Positions 1 to 7,484 of a DNA stretch of 22,235 bases are shown in pieces. The notes beneath the pieces were generated by a model that was not told the DNA's origin, ran no database searches, and worked only from the letters and a program-made list of their open reading frames with translations. How positions within the stretch are numbered: the stretch's first letter is position 1; each line of letters starts with the position of its first letter. Position numbers and translations under genes: made by a program. This DNA comes from Paludibacter sp. (GTDB lineage: Bacteria; Bacteroidota; Bacteroidia; Bacteroidales; Paludibacteraceae), in the NCBI GenBank assembly GCA_028748945.1, contig JAQTOL010000004.1:1-22235 (forward strand). The letters are read 5' to 3'.

Positions 1-1
1 T

Positions 2-100
2 GGCAGTGGCAATATTATCCGAACTGCCGAAAAAATAAAAGAATTGGGGGCAAAAACAGGAAACAATAAATCCCTGCCAACCGGTTTTGAAAATTATTGA
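2..100 (+). CDS. rmuC: DNA recombination protein RmuC, C-terminal fragment
   Basis: Only the last 32 codons are inside the window; the stop is TGA at 98-100. The frame reads GSGNIIRTAEKIKELGAK and then a short tail containing KSLP. The tail pattern AEKIKELGAK followed by a K-x-LP motif is the usual end of RmuC proteins, nuclease-fold proteins that limit inversions and act in DNA recombination or repair. The catalytic part lies upstream of the window, so the call rests on the tail alone. The next gene starts 97 bases further on in the same direction. Confidence 0.72.
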   Translation, partial: GSGNIIRTAEKIKELGAKTGNNKSLPTGFENY

Positions 101-196
101 GTAAAAAACATCGTAAATAATAAGATTTAGAACTATTAGTGTCTAATAATAATATAATTACACATATAAAATTGTGCAATTTTTTTTTAGAAATAT

Positions 197-1705
197 ATGA
201 AGTTTAAACTATACATTCCTGTAATTCTTTTACTCTGTATTATCCATACAAATGCCCAACAAGTGGCGCAAAAATCTGACAGTCTATCCAATGATTATCA
301 TCACATAACTGACACCGACAGTCTGTTGGAAATCTTCTCCTCTAAAAACCAGAATCAGGTAATTAATTTAAAAAAACCTGTATTGACAAGCGAATCAAAG
401 GCTGGTACAAAAGGAATTAATATAATTCCGGAAAAACAAGCATTTGATTCATTGATAACTGTCCGAAAAATTTCCTCAAGAGATATTGAATCTCCATTCT
501 TTAATGTTAGAAATTTAAAATATATACACATTGACACGATTATTCTATCGGCTAATCCATTTTTTATTGATTTGGTTTACGAAAATATTCCATTAAATTT
601 TAATTGGAATCTACACTCTGATTTTCGTCATCTGTATTATGGAAAAAAGGCAACAGGTTTGATTGAAAACACCTATGAACCGATTAAAACAGAGAAACCT
701 GAACAATTTATTGCCGGTTTAAGACGTGAAGCACGAAATGAAATCACGCGTAAAGATGCCGATTTATATATTACAACATTTGATAAATTACCGGATCCCA
801 GATTAAACCAAAACCATATAATAAAAGAAAAGCCACTGAACCACGTTCAATTCGTCGACGAGAATGAAGTATTTTATGATGCATCGAAAAAATTGAGAGT
901 CAGAAAGGCAATCATAGGTCCATGGGCACATAAGGCTTCAGTTTTAGCCCAATTTTCGGAAAACACGGTTTCACCTAACTGGTATCAGGGAGGAAATAAT
1001 TATTTAGCTGTACTGGGAATTTTGGCCGGACAGTTGAACTACGATAACCAAAAATTCATCCAGTGGGATAACTATGCAGAATGGCATATGGGTTTTAATT
1101 CGGGAAGTCCGGATGATCTGCATAAGATCAGTCCAAATGATGACGTATTGAAAGTCAACAGTAAATTGGGTATAAAAGCCGGAGGAAATTGGTTTTATAG
1201 CGGATCGGTAGATTTTTCCTCACAATTCTTTAATAGTTATAAAAATGCAAATTCTCTTGATCTTAAGACTTCATTCCTGACCCCAATACGTTTAAATGTA
1301 GGAGTTGGTTTCGATTATAAATACAAAAAAATATTCTCGCTTATGCTGTCACCGGTATCATTTAAATACATTTATTTGAATAATCCCGTAGTAGATCCGA
1401 ATTTATTTGGGATTAAGGCAGGGCAGAATACATTAAGCGAAATCGGTAGTTCGTTCAAAGCAATTGTTTCTTACGCGCCAACCCGCGAAATTCAACTTGA
1501 TTCCAGGCTTTCTTTTTATACCAACTATCAGAAAGTGGAAATTGACTGGGAAATGGTTTGTAATTTTACTATCAACCGTTTTATGTCAACCCGGATTTCG
1601 TTCAACCCACGCTATGATAATACGGTGATTGAAGAAAATGGGCAATATGCTAAAATACAATACAAGCAGCTTCTAAGTGTGGGTTTTGCACATAAATTCA
1701 GATAA
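197..1705 (+). CDS. DUF3078 outer-membrane beta-barrel protein
   Basis: A 502-residue exported protein. Residues 1-20 form a signal peptide with a hydrophobic core and probable cleavage at TNA|QQ. Residues 20-230 are polar and low in recognisable motifs. From about residue 261 (NWYQGGNNYL) to the C-terminus the protein alternates amphipathic strands and ends in FAHKFR, as expected of an outer-membrane barrel. The W-x-x-GG-x-N motif followed by Trp/Tyr-rich strands is what I associate with DUF3078, a Bacteroidota family of unknown function. The N-terminal region of about 200 residues before the barrel is longer than I expect for simple DUF3078 proteins. The ATG follows an A/T-rich leader with no Shine-Dalgarno, normal for this phylum. 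The gene lies downstream of rmuC and ends 2 nt from the convergent HD-domain gene. Confidence 0.72.
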   Translation: MKFKLYIPVILLLCIIHTNAQQVAQKSDSLSNDYHHITDTDSLLEIFSSKNQNQVINLKKPVLTSESKAGTKGINIIPEKQAFDSLITVRKISSRDIESPFFNVRNLKYIHIDTIILSANPFFIDLVYENIPLNFNWNLHSDFRHLYYGKKATGLIENTYEPIKTEKPEQFIAGLRREARNEITRKDADLYITTFDKLPDPRLNQNHIIKEKPLNHVQFVDENEVFYDASKKLRVRKAIIGPWAHKASVLAQFSENTVSPNWYQGGNNYLAVLGILAGQLNYDNQKFIQWDNYAEWHMGFNSGSPDDLHKISPNDDVLKVNSKLGIKAGGNWFYSGSVDFSSQFFNSYKNANSLDLKTSFLTPIRLNVGVGFDYKYKKIFSLMLSPVSFKYIYLNNPVVDPNLFGIKAGQNTLSEIGSSFKAIVSYAPTREIQLDSRLSFYTNYQKVEIDWEMVCNFTINRFMSTRISFNPRYDNTVIEENGQYAKIQYKQLLSVGFAHKFR

Positions 1706-1707
1706 GT

Positions 1708-2250
1708 TTAGCCTTCGAATAAATCGTGCCATTCATCAAAACGTGCCACACCCTTTTCACCAAAGTGACCCAGAGACGTTCGGATTTTTTCTATTGAATG
1801 TGCTTCGCCCAATTTTGTTTTAGAGAAGAATTTATCTGCATAACAAATCAGTTGCTCTTCGAGCATAATTGGTAACATATCGCGATGTGGCAAAGGAAGC
1901 TTGTTTTTTTTAATCATCTCAAGGCTTATTCCGACGCCGGTATGACGTTCGCAAACCAACGCATGACGGGGCAATCCTTCAGCCCTGAGAATCTCTGCAC
2001 CCAGATATCCATGTTCAATGTAATGGTGAGTTCCTCTACAATGTATCCGTGGAGCATTACACTTAAAAATTCCAATATCGTGAAGCATAGCCGCCTCGGC
2101 AATAAATTCAGTATCAAATTTCAAATCCGGAAGACGATGAGCTATTTCCAATGCTTTTTGGGTAACCTGCTCACTATGAATTACTAAAATATAATAGATA
2201 TCACTATCCTTGAGATAGTATTTTTCAATGAGTTCATGAGGATTTATCAT
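1708..2250 (-). CDS. HD-domain phosphohydrolase
   Basis: A 180-residue cytoplasmic protein of the HD superfamily of metal-dependent phosphohydrolases. The metal-binding set is visible in order: His25, the HD doublet His57-Asp58 in the HDIG motif (57-60), His80, His103 and Asp139. This suggests an intact, probably dinuclear, active site like that of the HDIG/YqeK-type hydrolases. There are no fused sensor or GGDEF domains, so it is a stand-alone enzyme. The substrate cannot be told from sequence; nucleotides or cyclic nucleotides are the usual ones in the superfamily. The ATG at 2250 is preceded by an AT-rich region shared with the divergent tag gene. The 3' end abuts the convergent DUF3078 gene with a 2-nt gap and no terminator hairpin. 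Confidence 0.85.
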   Translation of the reverse strand: MINPHELIEKYYLKDSDIYYILVIHSEQVTQKALEIAHRLPDLKFDTEFIAEAAMLHDIGIFKCNAPRIHCRGTHHYIEHGYLGAEILRAEGLPRHALVCERHTGVGISLEMIKKNKLPLPHRDMLPIMLEEQLICYADKFFSKTKLGEAHSIEKIRTSLGHFGEKGVARFDEWHDLFEG

Positions 2251-2297
2251 ACTTTTTATTTCAAATCAAACAAAAGTCAATTTTGAGAATTTTTTAC

Positions 2298-2305
2298 TAA
2301 TTTTG
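2298..2305 (+). promoter_or_regulatory. Candidate -7 box for tag
   Basis: TAATTTTG matches the Bacteroidota -7 consensus TAnnTTTG in the 167-base divergent spacer. It lies about 112 bases before the tag ATG. No convincing TTTG -33 box sits 19-21 bases upstream, so the assignment is tentative. Confidence 0.35.
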
Positions 2306-2417
2306 AAAGCATCTATTTGCGTACACAAAACTACAACATTTCACTTGGAAAGTTGTTTATTCAAACAGATAACTTTCTTAAAATGCTATTAGATTACACA
2401 TATAATAAATAATATTT

Positions 2418-2978
2418 ATGCTGATCGAATTAACCGATTGTTCCTGGCCGGCAGAAGATGCCTTGATGCGTGCTTATCATGATAATGAATGGGGTGTCCC
2501 TCTTCATGATGACAGGAAACTTTTTGAATTTATGGTTTTGGATGCTTTTCAGGCCGGACTGAGTTGGCGTACGATATTATATAAACGTGAAAATTTCCGT
2601 CGTTTATTCGACAACTTTGATGTAGTGAGGATAGCTTTATATGATGAAGCTAAAATTCAAACACTTATGCAGGATGCTTCCATCATTCGCAATCAGGCTA
2701 AGATCCGTGCCACTGTTGGCAATGCTAAAGCATTTTTAGCGATTCAGGCTGAGTATGGGACTTTCGATCGTTATATATGGCAATTTACCGGAGGTAAACC
2801 ATTGGATAATCACCCAACATGCAATGCGGAAATTCCTGCAAAATCGCCGGAATCGGATGCAATGAGTAAAGATTTATTGAAACGGGGATTCAAATTTGTT
2901 GGATCCACCATCTGTTATGCTTTTATGCAGGCTGCCGGCATGGTAAATGACCATTTGGATGGTTGCAGGTTTAAATAA
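2418..2978 (+). CDS. tag: DNA-3-methyladenine glycosylase I
   Basis: A 186-residue base-excision-repair enzyme that removes 3-methyladenine from alkylated DNA. The family signatures YHDNEWGVP (20-28), QAGLSW (45-50), KRENF (56-60), KRGFKFVG (155-162) and NDH (177-179) are all present. The structural zinc site of Tag is intact: Cys8, His21, His179 and Cys183 have the same spacing as Cys4, His17, His175 and Cys179 of the E. coli enzyme. The position equivalent to E. coli Glu38, which contacts the base, is Asp42 here, a conservative change. Length is as expected. It is monocistronic, divergent from the HD hydrolase and convergent with the dihydrouridine synthase. Confidence 0.95.
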   Translation: MLIELTDCSWPAEDALMRAYHDNEWGVPLHDDRKLFEFMVLDAFQAGLSWRTILYKRENFRRLFDNFDVVRIALYDEAKIQTLMQDASIIRNQAKIRATVGNAKAFLAIQAEYGTFDRYIWQFTGGKPLDNHPTCNAEIPAKSPESDAMSKDLLKRGFKFVGSTICYAFMQAAGMVNDHLDGCRFK

Positions 2979-3021
2979 TTGGGAGTAAACACCTTGAAAT
3001 TTGACAGAAATTACTCCAATT
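2977..3021. repeat. Imperfect inverted repeat spanning the tag/dus stop codons
   Basis: Arms AATTGGGAGTAA (2977-2988) and TTACTCCAATT (3011-3021) are complementary except for one bulged G. They are separated by 22 bases. Each arm overlaps or touches the stop codon of one of the two convergent genes. No T-tract follows on either strand, so it is not a standard intrinsic terminator, though it could end or protect both transcripts. Confidence 0.4.
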
Positions 3022-3949
3022 CATTGATAGCTTTAAAAACTACAGCTTCATAATTGGCCAACGTTTTGCACTTTTTTACTTGTTTGTAAATTTTTCTGCC
3101 ATTTTCAAATCCAGCTGCATGGTATGACCAGAATTCTTCAAAACGTTTTAAAAAATGTAAATCACCTGAATACTTTTGCTTACTGTATTCAATAAGTGAA
3201 AGATGAAAGTTTCGGAGCATTTTTACTTTTTCATTTTGTGTTATTTCTTGTTGCCGTATTTCGAAAAGAAGAAAAGGATTTTGCAAAATTCCACGACCTA
3301 TCATAATCCTGTTTACCTGTGGAGCTGATTTCAGAATTTTCTCCACATCGGCTATCGTTAAAATATCACCATTATAACAAACCGGATGTTTCAATTGAGG
3401 CGCATAACGGACAAAAGCATCCATATCAGTTTCTCCTTTGTATTGCTGTTTCCCCACACGCGGATGAATGATGATTTCTTCCAACGGAAAATCATTCAGA
3501 ATGGGAATCAGTTGTTTAAATTCATCTGCATTTTCTTGTCCTAAACGACATTTGACAGATATTTTCAATTCTGTCTTTGTAAAAACTTCAGTCAACAGTT
3601 GTTTTACTACATCCGGAAACGCCAGAAGTCCTGCACCCATTCGCTTGCCCGTCACCATGGGGTAAGGACAACCCATATTGATGTTCACTTCCGTATACTG
3701 TTGTTCCAGACAGAGCTCCACAAAGCGTTTAAACGAGACAATATCTTTACCCAGGAATTGTGGAACCGGTTTTTGATAAATATTGTGTTCGGGTAGCAAG
3801 TCATTACACTGATTCGGGCGATAAAACTCACCGCTCTGCACCCGAACAAAAGGTGTAAACGTTTTGTCGAAGGAAGCAATATGCTGAGTGAACGATTCAC
3901 GAAATATCCAATCGGTAAGACCCTGAAGAGGAGCTAAATATATTTTCAT
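3011..3949 (-). CDS. dus: tRNA-dihydrouridine synthase (Dus family)
   Basis: A flavoenzyme that reduces uridine to dihydrouridine in the tRNA D-loop. Numbering from the ATG at 3949 (312 residues), the FMN barrel begins at once with YLAPLQGLTD (4-13). The catalytic Cys94 lies in NMGCPYP (91-97), Lys133 in SVKCRLG (131-137), His162 in IIHPR (160-164), and the phosphate-binding motifs are NGD (193-195) and GRG (218-220). The FVRV segment (34-37) resembles DusC-type proteins, but the subfamily is uncertain. A longer frame opens at a TTG at 3976. I reject it because that TTG is the end of a -7 promoter box and the added residues lie before the first barrel strand. The gene is monocistronic and convergent with tag. 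Confidence 0.92.
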   Translation of the reverse strand: MKIYLAPLQGLTDWIFRESFTQHIASFDKTFTPFVRVQSGEFYRPNQCNDLLPEHNIYQKPVPQFLGKDIVSFKRFVELCLEQQYTEVNINMGCPYPMVTGKRMGAGLLAFPDVVKQLLTEVFTKTELKISVKCRLGQENADEFKQLIPILNDFPLEEIIIHPRVGKQQYKGETDMDAFVRYAPQLKHPVCYNGDILTIADVEKILKSAPQVNRIMIGRGILQNPFLLFEIRQQEITQNEKVKMLRNFHLSLIEYSKQKYSGDLHFLKRFEEFWSYHAAGFENGRKIYKQVKKCKTLANYEAVVFKAINELE

Positions 3950-3973
3950 GGTTGAGTTTGTGATGTGAAAGTG

Positions 3974-3981
3974 CAAAGGTA
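3974..3981 (-). promoter_or_regulatory. Promoter -7 box for dus
   Basis: On the minus strand this reads TACCTTTG followed by CAC, a perfect TAnnTTTG box ending 24 bases before the ATG at 3949. The -33 region is weak (TTAC about 18 bases upstream). The same 11-base string TACCTTTGCAC occurs before tig, and a one-base variant before typA. Confidence 0.6.
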
Positions 3982-4113
3982 GGGATAATTGAGAAAGAAG
4001 TAAGTTAAAATGTAATGCTCATGACTTTTAAAACTTACATCAAATATTTATAAAATTTCAGGCAAGAGTTTGAATTTTTATTTTTGACTTCGTCTTCTTA
4101 ATTGCATTCGGAT

Positions 4114-4145
4114 AAAAAAGGCTGTAATACAAATGTAGTACAGCC
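4114..4145 (-). terminator. Intrinsic terminator after cydB
   Basis: GGCTGTAATAC (4120-4130) and GTAGTACAGCC (4135-4145) form an 11-bp stem with one A/G mismatch and a 4-base loop. The A6 run at 4114-4119 gives a U-tract on the minus strand. It begins 24 bases after the cydB stop. Confidence 0.85.
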
Positions 4146-4168
4146 TCATTTCAGGTAATTCGTATAAT

Positions 4169-5317
4169 TTAATAAGCGTGACTATCATTATTCACGTCGT
4201 CAATATCCGTTCTTTTTTTCTCCATGGCCCGCCATGCATAAAAAATATAAATAAGTACTACCGGAATAAAAAGTGAAACGATGGACATAGCATTGAGCGT
4301 AAACTCACTGGATGAAGCATTAAAAATTGTGAGCGAACTCTGGATGTTCGGAAAGGCAGGATAAAATGCCGTGTTGTTATAACCACTGATCAATAATAAA
4401 CTACAAACTGTAACAATAGTGCCAACACCCGAATACCAGATACCACTTTTAAATTTCCCCGAAAGTAAACTCCTCCCGATTCCGTACAATACTCCTACTA
4501 CACCTAACAGAAAGAAACCCAATATAACCGGCATTTCCATTAGGTTCGTAAAGTATTTATATTTTTCTAAAGAAACAATTCCAGTCGTCGGATCAACCGC
4601 AAATCCTTCCGAGAAAAGCGTCCAGATAACAAAAATAAGAAAAAACACAACAAATGGAATCGCATTGATCCACAAAACCTTTCTGGATCTTTTTTCCAGT
4701 ACTTCATTGCTCAGCCGGTTAATAAAAAATAAAAGCGCCTGAGAACGGGCTAAAAAGAAAACAGCTAAACCTAACGAAAGATTACGTAGGTTCAGCAAGG
4801 CTTCCAGTCCATGCCATGGGTTACCCCACTGGCTGATAACCGGTGCAAACTGACTGGTAATATTCCCTTTATTTACACTAAAATCCGATCCGGTAAAAAA
4901 AGTAGCAATAGCTACACCAATCAAAAAAGTTCCTAACAATCCATTGGCAAACAGGAAAGTACGATAAGTTCTTGCCCCGAAAACATTTCCCGGTTTCGAT
5001 TGAAATTCATATGAAACCGCCTGAAGGGTAAAACAAAATAATATAGCCATCCAAACCCAGTAAGCACCACCAAAACTGGTAGAATAAAATAACGGGAATG
5101 AAGCAAAAAAAGCACCTCCAAAAGTAACAAGTGTGGTAAAGGTGAATTCCCATTTCCGTCCGAGGACATTGACCAATAACCGACGTTCATCTTCGGTTTT
5201 TGATAAGGAAAATAACATGGATTGACCTCCTTGAACAAAAAGTAAAAAAGCCAATATTCCAGCCAGTAAAGAAATAATAAACCACCAGTAATGTTGAAGA
5301 AATGAATATGTTATCAT
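4169..5317 (-). CDS. cydB: Cytochrome bd quinol oxidase subunit II
   Basis: A 382-residue polytopic membrane protein, partner of CydA in the terminal oxidase that passes electrons from quinol to oxygen. Several hydrophobic helices are evident, and family features include WW (11-12), DERRLLVN (43-50), GGAFFASFPLFY (67-78) and the VSYEF segment (101-105). It differs clearly from the E. coli protein. The DGFD of the first helix (Asp26 and Asp29 in E. coli) is QGGQ here (29-32), and HWD (56-58 in E. coli) is KWE (55-57). These positions line the proton/oxygen path in E. coli CydB. I believe the pattern is typical of Bacteroidota CydB. The gene follows cydA by 58 bases and ends before an intrinsic terminator, making it the last gene of the operon. 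Confidence 0.93.
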   Translation of the reverse strand: MITYSFLQHYWWFIISLLAGILAFLLFVQGGQSMLFSLSKTEDERRLLVNVLGRKWEFTFTTLVTFGGAFFASFPLFYSTSFGGAYWVWMAILFCFTLQAVSYEFQSKPGNVFGARTYRTFLFANGLLGTFLIGVAIATFFTGSDFSVNKGNITSQFAPVISQWGNPWHGLEALLNLRNLSLGLAVFFLARSQALLFFINRLSNEVLEKRSRKVLWINAIPFVVFFLIFVIWTLFSEGFAVDPTTGIVSLEKYKYFTNLMEMPVILGFFLLGVVGVLYGIGRSLLSGKFKSGIWYSGVGTIVTVCSLLLISGYNNTAFYPAFPNIQSSLTIFNASSSEFTLNAMSIVSLFIPVVLIYIFYAWRAMEKKRTDIDDVNNDSHAY

Positions 5318-5375
5318 AATATTATATTTTAAAATTTATGGAGTAACAGCAGTTAATCTACAATTGTTAGCTTTT

Positions 5376-6920
5376 TTAATGTCCTTCCGGTCCTTTTTTA
5401 ATTTGTTTGAGCATAATCCCAACTTCGGCGAAAAGTAATGCTGTAAAAAGAACCAGGAACAGGAAGAATGTAATCTGAACCGATTGCGATGATATTCCTG
5501 AAATAGCCGCCTGTACCGGCAAAATATCCTGAATAGCCCAGGGTTGTCTGCCAACTTCTGCAACAGCCCAACCTAATTCTCCAGCCACATATCCCAACGG
5601 AATGGACAGTAAACAAATCCATTGTAACCAACCGGCATTCTCAAACTTTTTGTTGTAATTGTAATAGATTACCAGTGCAAATAAAGCAATGAAATACATT
5701 CCCAAGATTACCATCAGGTGGAATGAGTAGAAAACAGTCGGGACATTCGGGATCAATTGTTCGGGTTTATCCAGATAACCATAACCAAAATGTTTAAAAT
5801 TCTTTTCGAGTTGGGCTTTCTGCAATGTAGCTTCAGCAGTGTCCTTAACCGAAACAGCCTTTTGGTAATTAGCCAGTGACTGAATGGCTACCTTGCCACT
5901 TGCCTGCTTTTCGGCAAACGAAAGTGCTAACCCATCCTTTGTCTGATATCCTCCATCAATAATATCTTTAACACCGGGAACAAATGCATCTGCATCCCGA
6001 TATGCAAGTAAGGATAACAATTTGGGTACTTCAATTTTAAAAAGATAAGGATTAACCGCGTCGTTATACGATTTTTTCTCCGAATTCAATACTCCTATAG
6101 CAATTAAACCGGCTCCGGATTTTCCTTCATACAATCCTTCCATGGCTGCCAGTTTCATCGGTTGTCGTTGTGATACATTGTAGGCAGAACCATCACCTGT
6201 AAAGGCTAATAGTAAAGCAGAAACAAGACCAAAAATTGAACCGACCAGTATACTCTTCAATGCAAAGTCTATTTGACGCTTTTTAATTAAATACCAGGAA
6301 CTAACCCCAACAACAAATAATCCTCCTAAAACCCAACCCGATAAAACCGTATGAAAAAATTTGTTTATTGCTACCGGTGATAGTAAAATGCTCCAGAAAT
6401 CAGTCATTTCATTACGCACCGTTTCGGGATTGAAATGCATTCCGACAGGATACTGCATCCAGGCATTGGCAACCAGAATCCATAATGCAGATAACGTTGC
6501 ACCTGTAACTGTTAACCAGGTCGAAGCCAAATGAAACTTTTTACTTACCTTATTCCAACCAAAAAACATGATGGAAATAAAGGTTGCTTCCATAAAGAAA
6601 GCCATAATACCTTCGATGGCCAGCGGTGCACCAAAAATATCACCTACAAACCAACTATAGTTTGACCAATTGGTACCAAATTCAAACTCCAAAATGATGC
6701 CTGTTGCCACACCAATGGCAAAGTTGACACCAAAAAGGGTCATCCAAAACTGAGTGGCTTTTTTCCACTCCTCATTCCCTGTTTTTACATACAAACTTTC
6801 CATCACTGACATGATGACACCCAAACCTAGAGTTAAAGGTACAAAAAGCCAATGGTACATGGCGGTCATGGCAAATTGTGCCCGTGACCAATCAACTAAC
6901 GATGCATTTAGTATTTCCAT
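5376..6920 (-). CDS. cydA: Cytochrome bd quinol oxidase subunit I
   Basis: A 514-residue membrane subunit carrying haems b558, b595 and d. Ligands aligned with E. coli are present: His23 (E. coli His19), His190 (His186, b558) and Met403 (Met393, b558). Glu103 and Glu111 correspond to Glu99 and Glu107. The quinol-loop residues Lys256 and Glu261 correspond to Lys252 and Glu257 in the motif KLAAMEG. GRQPW occurs at 457-461. The loop between Glu261 and Met403 is long, as in the long Q-loop class of E. coli. One oddity: the residue two before Met403 is His401, where E. coli has Arg391. The gene lies 125 bases after the DUF4492 gene and 58 bases before cydB. The enzyme supports respiration at low oxygen and protects against oxygen in organisms that are otherwise largely anaerobic. 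Confidence 0.97.
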   Translation of the reverse strand: MEILNASLVDWSRAQFAMTAMYHWLFVPLTLGLGVIMSVMESLYVKTGNEEWKKATQFWMTLFGVNFAIGVATGIILEFEFGTNWSNYSWFVGDIFGAPLAIEGIMAFFMEATFISIMFFGWNKVSKKFHLASTWLTVTGATLSALWILVANAWMQYPVGMHFNPETVRNEMTDFWSILLSPVAINKFFHTVLSGWVLGGLFVVGVSSWYLIKKRQIDFALKSILVGSIFGLVSALLLAFTGDGSAYNVSQRQPMKLAAMEGLYEGKSGAGLIAIGVLNSEKKSYNDAVNPYLFKIEVPKLLSLLAYRDADAFVPGVKDIIDGGYQTKDGLALSFAEKQASGKVAIQSLANYQKAVSVKDTAEATLQKAQLEKNFKHFGYGYLDKPEQLIPNVPTVFYSFHLMVILGMYFIALFALVIYYNYNKKFENAGWLQWICLLSIPLGYVAGELGWAVAEVGRQPWAIQDILPVQAAISGISSQSVQITFFLFLVLFTALLFAEVGIMLKQIKKGPEGH

Positions 6921-7045
6921 ATTAAAATTAATTTGGTTGGTTATTAAAAATGTCTTTAATTCCCATTAAATAACGAAGTATATTTTATTGATAATTTATT
7001 CTTCGAAAATATATTATGGTATGCAGAAGTAATCGGTCAACGGTC

Positions 7046-7276
7046 TTAATCGGAAATTTGACGTCCAATTAATTCTCCGCGTACATGATCGGCTTTGCTT
7101 TTATTATCGTGAAAATTTGTATTCAGGTAATTTGGAAAGAAGAATATTCTCAACACCACGAACATGATGAAGAGTTTTATAAGTATAATCAACCAGAGTG
7201 TTTTCCCAACTGTCATATTGCGAAAACCATCCCGATAAAATACATACAGGTTTTGTATAATCTTTGGTGTTTGCAT
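7046..7276 (-). CDS. DUF4492 small membrane protein, cytochrome bd-associated
   Basis: A 76-residue protein with one clear membrane helix (about residues 27-47). An amphipathic, basic N-terminal part holds the motif FYRDGFRNMT (13-22), followed by GKTLW (24-28) and the FFFPNYL segment (45-51). This pattern is the DUF4492 family, small proteins I know from genomes where they stand next to cydA. Here it is the first gene of the operon, upstream of cydA and cydB. No other small CydX-like frame is visible, so it may fill the place of the small subunits CydX and CydH/Y of other bd oxidases. That role is inferred from position and topology. The hydrophilic tail (about 52-76) would lie on one side of the membrane. 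Confidence 0.85.
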   Translation of the reverse strand: MQTPKIIQNLYVFYRDGFRNMTVGKTLWLIILIKLFIMFVVLRIFFFPNYLNTNFHDNKSKADHVRGELIGRQISD

Positions 7277-7307
7277 GTGGAAATAAATGCGATTATTTAG
7301 TTGCGCA

Positions 7308-7340
7308 CAAAAATAAGAATAAAAAAGGAATAATTACAAC
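7308..7340 (-). promoter_or_regulatory. Candidate promoter of the DUF4492-cydAB operon
   Basis: On the minus strand GTTG (7337-7340), a 21-base spacer and TATTTTTG (7308-7315) fit the Bacteroidota -33/-7 pattern with one mismatch in the -33 box. The expected start leaves a leader of about 25 bases before the ATG at 7276. A second -7-like box, TATATTTG, lies at 7386-7393 but lacks a good -33 partner. Confidence 0.5.
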
Positions 7341-7427
7341 ATTGAACTAATATAATATTCAAGTGATCATTAATTCTATCATCTGCAAATATATTGTTTC
7401 TTTTTGGAATATAACTTATATTAAGAG

Positions 7428-7459
7428 AAAAACGTCGAAAGAAGTATTCTTTCGACGTT
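7428..7459 (-). terminator. Intrinsic terminator after recQ
   Basis: AACGTCGAAAGAA (7431-7443) and TTCTTTCGACGTT (7447-7459) form a perfect 13-bp stem with a 3-base loop. The A run at 7428-7432 gives a U-tract on the minus strand. It lies 25 bases after the recQ stop and separates recQ from the cyd operon. Confidence 0.85.
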
Positions 7460-7484
7460 CATAAAATTATTTAATTCTTATTTT

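Noticed and set aside
6928..6966. Tiny minus-strand frame (12 codons, MGIKDIFNNQPN) ending 7 bases before cydA
   Set aside because: Too short to support, no ribosome site and no attenuator-like hairpin beside it; chance in an AT-rich leader.
7085..7300. Plus-strand frame of 71 codons antisense to the DUF4492 gene
   Set aside because: Composition and overlap show it is a shadow of the conserved DUF4492 reading frame.
7356..7375. TGATCA and TGAT...ATCA repeats upstream of the cyd operon as a CRP/FNR-type site
   Set aside because: Spacing and flanks do not match TTGAT-N4-ATCAA; such AT-rich half-sites are expected by chance here.
7386..7393. TATATTTG box on the minus strand upstream of the DUF4492 gene
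   Set aside because: Perfect -7 match but no -33 partner at 19-21 bases and about 110 bases from the start; the box at 7308-7315 fits better.
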